From: Pectobacterium sp. PL152
Lineage (GTDB): Bacteria; Pseudomonadota; Gammaproteobacteria; Enterobacterales; Enterobacteriaceae
Reading direction: 5' to 3'
NCBI GenBank assembly: GCA_021907015.1
Contig: CP091064.1
Span: 2,294,001-2,358,000, forward strand
Length of the DNA: 64,000 nucleotides
Below the pieces are notes generated by a model. It saw nothing but the letters and a program-made list of their open reading frames with translations, made no database searches and was not told the origin of the DNA. Of the stretch, positions 20,827-29,392 are shown piece after piece (the first letter of the stretch is position 1; every line of letters begins with the position of its first letter). The position numbers and the translations under genes are program-made.

Positions 20827-22173
20827 TTAATCCTCTCGGGCAAAAAGTGCCTCAATAAAATCGTCGGCCTTGAATGGCCGTAAATCATCAATGCCTTCCC
20901 CTACCCCAATATAGCGGATAGGAATCGCGAACTGGTCGGCAATGGCGAAAATCACCCCGCCTTTCGCGGTGCCATCCAGCTTCGTTAGGGTAATACCCGT
21001 CAGCCCAACGGCTTCATTAAACAATTTGGCCTGACTCACCGCGTTCTGCCCGGTGCTCGCATCCAGCGTCAGCATCACTTCATGCGGCGCGTCTTCGTCC
21101 AGCTTCTTCATCACGCGCACAATCTTTTTCAGCTCTTCCATCAGGTGCGCTTTGTTCTGCAAGCGACCAGCGGTGTCCGCGATCAGGACATCCACGCCGC
21201 GCGCTTTCGCTGCCTGAATTGCATCAAAATCACCGACGCCGAATCCGCACCCGTATGCTGTGCCACCACCGCCACGTTATTGCGCTGTCCCCAGACCTGG
21301 AGCTGTTCGACCGCCGCCGCACGGAAGGTATCCCCGCCGCCAGCATCACGGATTTGCCCTGCGCCTGAAACTGGCGTGCCAGTTTCCCGATGGTGGTGGT
21401 TTTGCCCACGCCATTAACGCCAACCATCAGAATGACATAAGGCGTTTTGCCTTCGATATTCAGCGGGGCGTCCACCTTAGCAAGAATCTCCGCCATTTCG
21501 TCTTTCAGCTTCACAAAAAGCGTATCAGCATCTTTCAGTTGGCGGCGGCTGGCGTGCTCTGTCAGGCTGGTGATGATTTTACGGGTCGTTTCGACCCCAC
21601 ATCCGCAACCAGCAGTTGTTCTTCCAGCTCATCAAACAGATCGTCGTCGATTTTCTTACCGCGAAACAATCCGATAAATCCTGAACCGAGGTTCTGGCGC
21701 GTTTTTACCAGACTGCGTTTCAAGCGAGCGAAGAAACCTTCTTTCGTCGGACGTTCCTGCTCTTGCGCAACAACCGGAACCGCCTCTGGCTGCGCAAGTT
21801 CTTGTTCTTCGTATTCGTGTTCTTCCTGCTGCACGACATCCGGCTCTGCCTCAGTCGCTGTCGCACTTTCGGCGATCTCGGTCTGCACGATCGGATCAGC
21901 GACATCCCGATCGAGAACGTCATGATCGATCGGGTCACGATCGTCGGTTGCGGAAATAATGGGGGTAGAAACGACAGGCGCTTCCGGCAGCGGTTTCTCT
22001 ACCTGCTCCGGCGCGTGCTCAACGGTCTGGTGAACCGATGCAGCGGCATCCGACTCCGCCGCTGGCGGCTGTTCTTCCACAACCGGCGTCTCTTGCGGCT
22101 GCTCTTGTTGTTTTTCTTCCTGTTTCCCTAATCCCAGCCAGGAAAAAAAACCGCGCTTCTTTTCTTTTGACAT
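20827..22173 (-). CDS. ftsY: Signal recognition particle receptor FtsY (three frame breaks, probably sequencing errors)
   Basis: The SRP receptor GTPase, which docks ribosome-SRP complexes at the inner membrane. Restoring one base at each of three places gives a protein of about 449 residues: a C-run at 21594-21597, a C-run near 21334-21337 and an A-run near 21226-21229. The start [14 protein letters not shown] is the membrane-targeting helix of enteric FtsY. A long acidic Glu/Gln/Val-rich region follows, then the NG domain with G1 [24 protein letters not shown] and [10 protein letters not shown]. FtsY is essential in E. coli, so three real frameshifts would be lethal; errors are the sensible reading. 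Confidence 0.93.
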
Positions 22174-22522
22174 GTGCGATCGCGCTCCACGCTGCTCACC
22201 GCAGCGAATCAATCAATGAAAATCATATTTAAACAACAAGTTTAACACTTTCCTGCCGACAGCAACACGCAGCCAACGGGAGCAATGCCAGACAATTCTC
22301 CGCGCGGCCAACAATCTTCGTAACGAAAGGCAATGTCCGTAACGAAGTGTGTCAAACGCGGCGTGTTACCGGAAGGCCGCAGACCGCACAAAATTTTGGC
22401 TTAAGCGCCTTAACATCCATCTTAACATTCCCTCTACACGTAACCGCCGCTAGAATAGCGCCAGAAATTTCTTGCCCGTATCCACACCATGATGATGCGG
22501 CACAACAATAACCCTGTGAGCT
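22174..22522. other. Divergent intergenic region ftsY / rsmD
   Basis: About 350 bases with the divergent promoters of ftsY and rsmD. An imperfect direct repeat (CGTAACGAAAGGCAATGTC / CGTAACGAAGTGTGTC) is seen near 22318-22352. No gene or recognised regulatory site. Confidence 0.45.
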
Positions 22523-23098
22523 ATGGCTAAAAAAAACGCATCGTCAGCCGCCGGACAAATCCGAATCATCGGTGGTCAATGGCGCGGCAGAAAACTTCCG
22601 GTTCCTGATAGCCCCGGTTTACGTCCCACCACCGATCGCGTGCGGGAAACGCTGTTTAACTGGCTGGCTCCCGTCATCCAACAGGCGCGCTGTCTGGACT
22701 GTTTCGCTGGCAGCGGCGCGCTCGGGCTGGAGGCCTTATCTCGTTATGCTGCTCACGCCACATTATTGGAAATGGAGCGTGCGGTCGCCCAGCAATTAAC
22801 GCAAAATCTGGCGTTACTTCGGGCGGAAAATGCCGAGGTGGTCAATACTGATGCCCTGAGCTGGCTGGCGAAGCCGGGCACGCCATTTGACGTCGTGTTT
22901 CTCGATCCGCCGTTTCGTAAAGAACTGCTGAATAACACGCTTGCCCTGCTGGAACAACAGGGTTGGCTGGCGCCAGATGCGTGGATTTACGTGGAAACCG
23001 AGGCGGAAAATGCGCAGCTGACTATCCCAGAAAATTGGCAACTGCACCGCGAGAAAATTGCCGGTCAGGTCGCCTACCGTTTGTACATCCGTCAGTGA
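22523..23098 (+). CDS. rsmD: 16S rRNA (guanine966-N2)-methyltransferase RsmD
   Basis: A 191-residue SAM-dependent methyltransferase. RIIGGQWRGRKLPV at the N-terminus, the SAM loop DCFAGSGALGLEALSRYA (about residues 59-76) and the catalytic VFLDPPFRK (about 124) are diagnostic of RsmD, which methylates G966 of 16S rRNA in the assembled 30S subunit. It is divergent from ftsY, as in E. coli. Confidence 0.96.
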   Translation: MAKKNASSAAGQIRIIGGQWRGRKLPVPDSPGLRPTTDRVRETLFNWLAPVIQQARCLDCFAGSGALGLEALSRYAAHATLLEMERAVAQQLTQNLALLRAENAEVVNTDALSWLAKPGTPFDVVFLDPPFRKELLNNTLALLEQQGWLAPDAWIYVETEAENAQLTIPENWQLHREKIAGQVAYRLYIRQ

Positions 23099-23124
23099 TC
23101 TTCGCAGCGACGTAAGGGTAAGAG

Positions 23125-23403
23125 ATGATTTTGATTAACCTTGGCAGGCTACTGATGCTGGGCGTGTGGGGATTTTTGTTGCTCAACCTGATTCAGCCGT
23201 TTCCCAGGCCGTTGAATATCTTCATGACCGTGGCGATGGTGTTTATGATCCTGATGCATGGTTTTCAACTACTGCTGTTAAAATCCAGCCAGCCGAAAGA
23301 CAGCCCCGTGCTGAACCGCGCACTTCAGGCACGTATTTTCCTTTTTGGCGTGTTTGAACTGCTGGCGTGGCAGAGAAAGCAGCCTAAGCCGCCGAAGTCG
23401 TAA
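23125..23403 (+). CDS. yhhL: DUF1145 membrane protein YhhL
   Basis: A 92-residue protein with two to three hydrophobic segments (LGRLLMLGVWGFLLLNLI, FMTVAMVFMILMHGFQLLLL). Its position after rsmD and its size match E. coli YhhL. Function unknown. It begins 26 bases after rsmD and is probably co-transcribed. Confidence 0.88.
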   Translation: MILINLGRLLMLGVWGFLLLNLIQPFPRPLNIFMTVAMVFMILMHGFQLLLLKSSQPKDSPVLNRALQARIFLFGVFELLAWQRKQPKPPKS

Positions 23404-23406
23404 CCG

Positions 23407-23766
23407 CTACTTCTGCTGGGGCACAAAGCGGATAAAGCGCGTGCCCTTTAGCTGCAACGATCCCTGCATTCCAGTATCAAGCTGGTGATAATCCGCGTTT
23501 TCAAGGCGTAGCGTGATAGTCGCGCCACCGGCAATCGGCCTGAACGTGACCTCATAAAGCATATCCTCTACGGCCATCAGTTGATGCTCGCGCGCGCGCC
23601 GACGATTACGGGGAAACTCACGTTTGTGTTTCACCTCTGCGGCCACAATACGCAGAGGCGCCGCGTCATTCTGCGCGTCCCTCTGGCGTTGACGTCGATA
23701 CTGCCGCGCCGCCAGCACCAAAATCGCGCCAACGGCCAACGCCAACAGCCAGGGGAAGTCATTCAT
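23407..23766 (-). CDS. yhhM: DUF2500 protein YhhM
   Basis: A 119-residue protein with one N-terminal membrane anchor (PWLLALAVGAILVLAA) and a soluble domain predicted outside the membrane. It matches E. coli YhhM in size, place and orientation, convergent with yhhL. Function unknown. Its ATG overlaps the stop of the upstream gene by 4 bases (ATGA). Confidence 0.88.
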   Translation of the reverse strand: MNDFPWLLALAVGAILVLAARQYRRQRQRDAQNDAAPLRIVAAEVKHKREFPRNRRRAREHQLMAVEDMLYEVTFRPIAGGATITLRLENADYHQLDTGMQGSLQLKGTRFIRFVPQQK

Positions 23767-24086
23767 CAGGGTTTCTTGCCAGGAAGATAAGGGAACGCGG
23801 TAACGTTATCGCCCAAATCAGAAATGCGGGCGCTGCCTTTTTCCGTCACGGCATCAATACGAATGATCGCCTGTAGCGGGATGAAACTGCGGCTAACGCC
23901 GGAAAATTCCGTTTTCAGTTTCTCCGTTGACGGATCAACCAACACCGCAGACTGGCTATCAAACACGAAGTCGGCAATTTCAATAAAACCGAACAGGCTG
24001 CTCTGCACCAACTCACGCACGTAAAGCTGGTAATTCTTACCGTTATTTATAAATTGAATACGATAAAGCGCGGATTCGCTACTCAT
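23766..24086 (-). CDS. DUF1820 family protein
   Basis: A 106-residue soluble protein that resembles DUF1820 (YRIQFINNGKNYQLYVRELVQ; GFIEIADFVFD; SFIPLQAIIRID). These small proteins have no assigned role. Coupled to yhhM by an ATGA overlap, so the two form a two-gene unit. I do not know an E. coli K-12 counterpart at this place. Confidence 0.75.
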   Translation of the reverse strand: MSSESALYRIQFINNGKNYQLYVRELVQSSLFGFIEIADFVFDSQSAVLVDPSTEKLKTEFSGVSRSFIPLQAIIRIDAVTEKGSARISDLGDNVTAFPYLPGKKP

Positions 24087-24277
24087 TCAACACAATGCTC
24101 CCTTCGAGACGTCACGGCGCCCATCTACAATAAAAACAGGCGATAACATAACATGAAGCTCACAGAAGTCGCATCCGTCTCACGACGCGTTGTTTAACTT
24201 CCTCACAATCCCCTACACTGAATAAAGAACGGCTTATTTTTATCCTGACACAAACAAAAACACAAAAAGGACACGCT

Positions 24278-24907
24278 ATGCTTTGGTCATTTATTGCTGT
24301 ACTTTTTTCTGGTTGGCTGTATGTGGACGCCAGCTACCGTGGCCCAACGTGGCAACGTTGGTTATTCAAACCAGTCACGATGCTACTGCTGTTGGCTTTG
24401 GCCTGGCAGACGCCGCTGCTTGGCGTGCCGGGCTATCTGATTGTGCTGGGGCTGCTGGCAACGCTGGTCGCAGATGCCCTGTTGCTGCTGCCGACTCAGC
24501 GCCTGCTTTACGCGTTTGGTGCCTATTTCCTCTCCCATTTGCTGTACACCGTTAGCTTCTTTACCGGACAAATCGCGCTTACTTTCTTCTGGCCGCTGGC
24601 ATTAACACTCGTCATTCTGGCTGCAATCTTGATCGCGATTATCTGGGGACGATTGGACACACAGCGCTGGCCCGCCTGCGCATTCATCATCATAACCACG
24701 CTGATGGTCTGGATTGCCGGCGAGCGGTATTTTGCGCTGGGAACAAACGCAAATTTCTCTCTGCTGACGGGTACGGTACTGCTGTTTATCGCCCACGCAG
24801 CCTGGCTGATTCACCATTACCGTTTTCCGTTCCGCGCCCATCAGGCGATTGTGGCAGCGGGCTATTTTGGCGGCCATTTCCTGATTGTCCGTTCCCTCTA
24901 TTTCTAA
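24278..24907 (+). CDS. yhhN: YhhN/TMEM86-family membrane protein
   Basis: A 209-residue polytopic protein with about seven hydrophobic segments, as E. coli YhhN (208). The family includes mammalian TMEM86 lysoplasmalogenases, but the bacterial role is unproven. GDALLLL-like motif appears here as [20 protein letters not shown] near residue 64. Start has AAAAGGA upstream. Confidence 0.88.
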   Translation: MLWSFIAVLFSGWLYVDASYRGPTWQRWLFKPVTMLLLLALAWQTPLLGVPGYLIVLGLLATLVADALLLLPTQRLLYAFGAYFLSHLLYTVSFFTGQIALTFFWPLALTLVILAAILIAIIWGRLDTQRWPACAFIIITTLMVWIAGERYFALGTNANFSLLTGTVLLFIAHAAWLIHHYRFPFRAHQAIVAAGYFGGHFLIVRSLYF

Positions 24908-25001
24908 CGTTTACGCCGCTCACGAAAATCTGGCTAAGCGTTGAACAGCGGTGTAAAGTTCCTGATGAGAATGGCTATCACTAATCACCCAGGAGGAAGA
25001 C

Positions 25002-27401
25002 ATGCACTCTCATCAGCACCACAGCGCTGAGAAATCAGCCTGCTGCAATAACAGCGTTCACCACGCGCCACGCAGCACCGCACACAGCACCAAAAGCTGC
25101 TGCAACGAGCACGCGCAGCATTCGAACCACGCCGACCACAGCTGTTGTTCAACCAAACACACCTCTGACGCCGCAGTACAGAGCGTCTGCGGCACAGAGC
25201 AGCACTCGTCAGACAGCGGCGGCAGCGCGGATTCAGACGACCCCGACGGCGGAGACGGCGACAGGCCCCGATCCAACCAGCGTTTTAGCTGGAAAATCAG
25301 CGGGATGGATTGTCCCAGCTGCGCACGTAAAATCGAAAATGCAGTAAAAAATCTCACCGGAATTGAACAAGCCAAAGTGCTGTTCGCCACCGAAAAACTG
25401 GTTGTTGATGCCTACACCGACATTCGTCCTCAGGTTCAACATGCCGTCCAGCAAGCGGGCTTTACCTTGCAGGACACCGCACTCCCCGTCGTTCCCCCGA
25501 ATACATCTACCGTGCGTCGTTTCGTGCACGAATATGGTTTCTTACTTCTTTTCACTTTGCTGGCTGCTGCAAGCTGGGGGCTTTCCCTGCTCAGCGAGCG
25601 TAGCGGGCAGATCGCGTTTATCGCGACCACGATTGTCGGATTGATGCCAATCCTGAAAAAAGCGATACAACTCATTCGCACAGGCACCCCCTTCGCGATT
25701 GAAACGCTGATGAGCGTGGCTTCCATCGGGGCACTCTTGATTGGTGCCACCACCGAAGCGACGGTCATTTTGCTGCTGTTTATGCTGGGCGAATATCTGG
25801 AGTCTTACGCGGCCAACCGCGCACGACGGGGCGTAACGGCACTGATGGCGCTGCTTCCCGAAGACGCCACGGCGATCGTCAACGGGCAACGGCGTCTCGT
25901 GCCTGTCGCCAGTCTGGTTCCCGGCGATGTGATTGAAGTCGCGCCCGGTGGACGTCTTCCCGCCGATGCGGAGCTTTTGAACAGCGATGCCAGCTTTGAT
26001 GAAAGCGCCCTGACCGGCGAATCGGTACCCGTTGAGCGCACACCCGGTGAAAAAATTGCTGCTGGCAGCCTGTGTGTCGATCGGGTTGTGCAGTTGCGCG
26101 TGGTTTCACAGCCGGGCAACAGTGCGATCGACCGCATTCTGCAACTGATAGAAGAAGCGGAAGAGCGCCGTGCGCCGATAGAACGCTTCCTCGATAAGTT
26201 CAGCCGCTATTACACGCCGGCCATCATGCTGCTGTCGCTGCTGGTAATTCTGGTGCCGCCGTTGCTGCTGGCGCAGCCGTGGCAAGAGTGGATTTATCGC
26301 GGTCTGACGCTGCTGTTAATCGGCTGTCCGTGTGCGCTGGTGATCTCAACACCTGCGGCGATTACGTCCGGGCTGGCTGCCGCAACGCGCCGTGGGGCGC
26401 TCATTAAAGGCGGTGCGGCGCTGGAATCGCTGGGTAGTATCAAGACTATCGCGTTTGACAAGACGGGGACACTAACGGAAGGCAAGCCGCAGGTAACGGA
26501 CGTGTTACCCGCCGCAGGCATTAGCGAAACGGCGCTGCTGACGCGCACCGCCGCCGTGGAATCCGGTTCACACCACCCACTTGCCAAAGCCATCGTCCAG
26601 CATGCGTTATCCAGCAGCACATTCCTGCCGCTGGCGGAAAACCGTAAGGCACTGGCGGGCGTCGGGGTTGAAGGCACGATAGGCGGCAAGCGGATTCAGG
26701 TCAGCGCGCCGACTCGCGTTGCCCCCGATCTGCTCGACGCCGATTGGCTGCAACAGATTGACGCGTTGGAAAACGAAGGGAAAACCGTCGTAGTCGTACA
26801 AGAAGACGACAGGTTGCTGGGGTTGCTGGCACTCAGCGATACGCTACGCCACGATGCGCGTGAAGCGTTGGATGCCTTGCAGCAGTTGGGGATCCGTGGC
26901 GTGATGCTTACAGGCGATAATCCCCGCGCGGCAGCAGCGATTGCGGCAAGATTAGGGATCGATTACCGCGCCAGCTTGCTCCCTGCCGATAAGGTCACGG
27001 CGGTCAGCGATTTAAGCAAGCAGCATCCCGTGGCGATGGTCGGCGATTTAAGCAAGCAGCATCCCGTGGCGATGGTCGGCGACGGTATCAACGATGCTCC
27101 GGCAATGAAAGCTGCAACGATCGGCATTGCGATGGGCAGCGGTACGGATGTCGCGCTGGAAACGGCCGACGCAGCACTCACGCACAGCCGCCTGACCGGG
27201 CTGGCTGCCATGATTAGCCTGTCGCGGGCCACACAGCGTAACATTCGTCAGAACATTACTATCGCGCTGGGGCTGAAAGCGGTCTTTCTGGTCACCAGCA
27301 TTCTGGGTATTACCGGGCTGTGGCTGGCGGTGCTGGCCGATTCCGGCGCAACGGCACTGGTCACCGCCAACGCGTTGCGGCTCTTGAGAAAACAGGACTA
27401 A
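25002..27401 (+). CDS. zntA: Zn(II)/Cd(II)/Pb(II)-exporting P1B-type ATPase ZntA
   Basis: A 799-residue P-type ATPase. Residues 1-85 form an unusually long His/Cys-rich tail. A single HMA domain with GMDCPSCARK follows (about residue 101). The transport site is GCPCALVIS (about 443), phosphorylation DKTGTLTEG (about 486), TGES in the actuator domain, and SGSHHPLAKA (about 524) binds ATP. The hinge GDGINDAP is intact. Just before the hinge a perfect 36-bp tandem repeat adds 12 residues (DLSKQHPVAMVG twice). It exports zinc, cadmium and lead from the cytoplasm. An AGGAGGAAG ribosome site precedes the ATG. No clear ZntR palindrome was found upstream. Confidence 0.95.
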   Translation: MHSHQHHSAEKSACCNNSVHHAPRSTAHSTKSCCNEHAQHSNHADHSCCSTKHTSDAAVQSVCGTEQHSSDSGGSADSDDPDGGDGDRPRSNQRFSWKISGMDCPSCARKIENAVKNLTGIEQAKVLFATEKLVVDAYTDIRPQVQHAVQQAGFTLQDTALPVVPPNTSTVRRFVHEYGFLLLFTLLAAASWGLSLLSERSGQIAFIATTIVGLMPILKKAIQLIRTGTPFAIETLMSVASIGALLIGATTEATVILLLFMLGEYLESYAANRARRGVTALMALLPEDATAIVNGQRRLVPVASLVPGDVIEVAPGGRLPADAELLNSDASFDESALTGESVPVERTPGEKIAAGSLCVDRVVQLRVVSQPGNSAIDRILQLIEEAEERRAPIERFLDKFSRYYTPAIMLLSLLVILVPPLLLAQPWQEWIYRGLTLLLIGCPCALVISTPAAITSGLAAATRRGALIKGGAALESLGSIKTIAFDKTGTLTEGKPQVTDVLPAAGISETALLTRTAAVESGSHHPLAKAIVQHALSSSTFLPLAENRKALAGVGVEGTIGGKRIQVSAPTRVAPDLLDADWLQQIDALENEGKTVVVVQEDDRLLGLLALSDTLRHDAREALDALQQLGIRGVMLTGDNPRAAAAIAARLGIDYRASLLPADKVTAVSDLSKQHPVAMVGDLSKQHPVAMVGDGINDAPAMKAATIGIAMGSGTDVALETADAALTHSRLTGLAAMISLSRATQRNIRQNITIALGLKAVFLVTSILGITGLWLAVLADSGATALVTANALRLLRKQD
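27007..27078. repeat. Perfect 36-bp tandem duplication inside zntA
   Basis: Copy 1 at 27007-27042 and copy 2 at 27043-27078 are identical and in frame, each coding DLSKQHPVAMVG. E. coli ZntA has one copy of the equivalent segment before MVGDGINDAP. Confidence 0.95.
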
Positions 27402-27412
27402 TCGCAGTCTAC

Positions 27413-27437
27413 GGTGCGCGGTGCAACGCCGCGCACC
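27413..27437. terminator. Hairpin between convergent zntA and tusA
   Basis: Nine-base GC-rich arms GGTGCGCGG / CCGCGCACC with a 7-base loop. It lacks a T-run on either strand, so it may block read-through only weakly. Confidence 0.5.
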
Positions 27438-27460
27438 TGCGGCTGGAAGTATGACGAGTA

Positions 27461-27703
27461 TTACCCTTTGCGCAGCAGATACCGATAGGGAAGCTGTTCG
27501 GTCTCCTGTGCCAAAAGCTCATGCTCCATGAACACGCAAAAACCGGGAATATCGCGGGTGGTGGCCGGATCGTCGGCAATAATCAGCAGCGTTTGCCCGG
27601 TTTCCATCTGGCGTACCGTCTTACGCACCATCATTACAGGTTCAGGGCAACGCAGTCCCTGTGCATCAAGGGTTTTATCCGGATTGGTAAAGGGATCGGT
27701 CAT
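27461..27703 (-). CDS. tusA: Sulfur carrier protein TusA
   Basis: An 80-residue SirA-like protein. The persulfide-carrying cysteine lies in [10 protein letters not shown] (about residue 19). TusA accepts sulfur from IscS and passes it to TusBCD for 2-thiouridine formation in tRNA wobble positions. The start [13 protein letters not shown] matches the E. coli protein; an ATG 24 bases earlier in frame would add residues absent from the family. Confidence 0.95.
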
Positions 27704-27880
27704 CAACGTTCTCAGTACAGGAATCAAAAAACCGCCTTAGTTTACGCTGAGGATTTCCCGACGCAAGCGACGACAACGTTTGCGCAGAAAACAACCATCT
27801 TTTCCTGGCAAAACACATTGCATTAACGAAACAATTGCGTATTATGCCGCCGCGTTGCAGCATAAATCTGCACGTTATCT

Positions 27881-27912
27881 CTTGGGTTCCCTAACCCCAA
27901 TAACCAAAAAGG
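27881..27912 (+). promoter_or_regulatory. preQ1-I riboswitch controlling yhhQ translation
   Basis: A compact aptamer directly before yhhQ. P1 is TTGGG (27882-27886) with CCCAA (27896-27900). The loop is TTCCCTAAC, followed by the A-rich strand TAACCAAAAA. CCT (27890-27892) can pair with AGG (27910-27912) to form the H-type pseudoknot. That AGG is also the Shine-Dalgarno sequence, 7 bases before the ATG. The arrangement closely matches the short translational preQ1-I class known from Thermoanaerobacter tengcongensis. Ligand binding would hide the ribosome site and shut down precursor uptake. Confidence 0.85.
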
Positions 27913-27919
27913 TCACATT

Positions 27920-28597
27920 ATGTATCGTTTTACTCCCCAGCAGCGGCTTACGGCGCTGATCTGGCTATCGTTGTTCCATGTCCTGATCATTACGTCGAGT
28001 AATTATCTGGTTCAGCTCCCGGTCTTGATTTTCGGTTTCCATACCACCTGGGGCGCGTTTACCTTTCCGTTTATTTTTCTGGCTACTGACCTGACGGTAC
28101 GGGTTTTCGGTGCGCCGCTGGCGCGTCGTATCATTCTGACCGTAATGGTGCCTGCACTGGTGATTTCCTATCTGGTTTCATCGCTGTTTTATCAGGGATC
28201 GTGGCAGTCGTTCGAAGCATTAAGTCAGGTGAATATCGTCGTGGCACGTATCGCCTGCGCCAGTTTCATGGCCTATGTTTTGGGTCAGATTCTGGATGTT
28301 CACGTCTTCAATCGCCTGCGCCAAAATCGTGCATGGTGGGTCGCTCCAGCCGTGTCGACCGTGTTTGGTAATTTCAGCGATACGCTGGCCTTTTTCTTCA
28401 TCGCGTTTTACCACAGCACCGATGCCTTCATGGCTGCAAACTGGGTCGAAATTGCGATGGTGGACTATGCCTTCAAACTGCTGATCAGCCTGGCATTCTT
28501 CCTGCCGATGTACGGCGTGATGCTGAACATGGTACTCAAACGTCTGAGCGAGCAAAAAGGCTCGGCCGACTACCGTTCCGTCAGCAGCCACCATTAA
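27920..28597 (+). CDS. yhhQ: Queuosine precursor transporter YhhQ
   Basis: A 225-residue inner-membrane protein of the COG1738/ECF-like family with about six membrane helices. The segments FPFIFLATDLTVRVFG (about residue 50) and SDTLAFFFIAF near 154 are family hallmarks. E. coli YhhQ imports 7-cyano-7-deazaguanine (preQ0) and preQ1 for queuosine modification of tRNA. The riboswitch directly upstream fits this role. Confidence 0.96.
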   Translation: MYRFTPQQRLTALIWLSLFHVLIITSSNYLVQLPVLIFGFHTTWGAFTFPFIFLATDLTVRVFGAPLARRIILTVMVPALVISYLVSSLFYQGSWQSFEALSQVNIVVARIACASFMAYVLGQILDVHVFNRLRQNRAWWVAPAVSTVFGNFSDTLAFFFIAFYHSTDAFMAANWVEIAMVDYAFKLLISLAFFLPMYGVMLNMVLKRLSEQKGSADYRSVSSHH

Positions 28598-28605
28598 TGC
28601 CAATC

Positions 28606-28632
28606 GGGCGGCTATTTACGCCGCCCTTTCCT
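28606..28632 (+). terminator. Rho-independent terminator after yhhQ
   Basis: Seven-base arms GGGCGGC / GCCGCCC with a 7-base loop, followed by TTTCCTCTT. Confidence 0.8.
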
Positions 28633-28783
28633 CTTAAGTCACTCATCGTTTTGTAAAAATAACGCAGGTTCCCACAACGGTTTGCAACAACAAAATGCTT
28701 GTTTTTGCTATCTGAATAGGGTGCCATAGTGTTATTACCTGTTTCAAAAGATGACCTGTTCAAAAACGAGAGAAAGGGATCCC

Positions 28784-29350
28784 ATGTCGAATGTAATCAA
28801 ATACCTCGGTGTCGGCTTGCTTGTCGGCCTGCTTGCTGCCTGTGATGGCAAAACGGATGACGCCGCAAAAGCGGGCGCGCAAGATAAACCTGCCGCAGAA
28901 GCCAGCGCGGGTCAGAATATTGAATTAATGGAAGGCAAGATTGCGTTTACTCTGCCAGCCGATATGCGCGACCAGAGCGGAAAAGTGGGAACGCAGGCGA
29001 ACAACATGCATGTTTACGCCAATGACAATGGACAGAAAGCGGTCATCGTAATTCTGGGCGACAACACCACGGAAGAACTGACCGTGCTGGCGCAGCGTCT
29101 GGAAGATCAGCAACGCACGCGTGACGCCAATCTTCAGGTCGTGACCAACAAAACCATCGACGTTGACGGCAAGAAGCTGCAACAGCTCGACAGCATTATC
29201 ACCAGCAGCGGGCAGCAGGCTTATTCTTCTGTCGTGCTGGGCAAAGTGGAAAACCAACTGCTGACGTTGCAGATCACGCTGCCAGCCAGCAATCAGCAAC
29301 AGGCACAGAGCGAAGCGGAAGGCATCATCCACACGCTGAAGCTGAAATAA
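28784..29350 (+). CDS. dcrB: Periplasmic/inner-membrane lipoprotein DcrB
   Basis: A 188-residue lipoprotein. The signal ends in the lipobox LLAAC, with the lipidated cysteine at about residue 20. [20 protein letters not shown] and [18 protein letters not shown] match E. coli DcrB, a factor needed for phage C1 and C6 infection and linked to membrane homeostasis. The ATG at 28784 follows GAAAGGGATCCC; an earlier in-frame ATG would place a charged stretch before the signal. Confidence 0.94.
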   Translation: MSNVIKYLGVGLLVGLLAACDGKTDDAAKAGAQDKPAAEASAGQNIELMEGKIAFTLPADMRDQSGKVGTQANNMHVYANDNGQKAVIVILGDNTTEELTVLAQRLEDQQRTRDANLQVVTNKTIDVDGKKLQQLDSIITSSGQQAYSSVVLGKVENQLLTLQITLPASNQQQAQSEAEGIIHTLKLK

Positions 29351-29366
29351 TCGACGTTACTGCCGG

Positions 29367-29392
29367 ACAGTAGCCACTGCTGTGGCTGCTGT
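29367..29392. terminator. Bidirectional terminator between dcrB and yhhS
   Basis: Eleven-base arms ACAGTAGCCAC / GTGGCTGCTGT, one mismatch, loop TGCT, with TATTCTTT after it on the plus strand. Confidence 0.75.

Noticed and set aside
20827-22173. ftsY as a pseudogene
   Set aside because: Essential gene; all three breaks are one-base losses in homopolymer runs, so sequencing error is far more likely.
24908-25001. ZntR operator before zntA
   Set aside because: No long palindrome with the spacing of MerR-type promoters was found in this interval.
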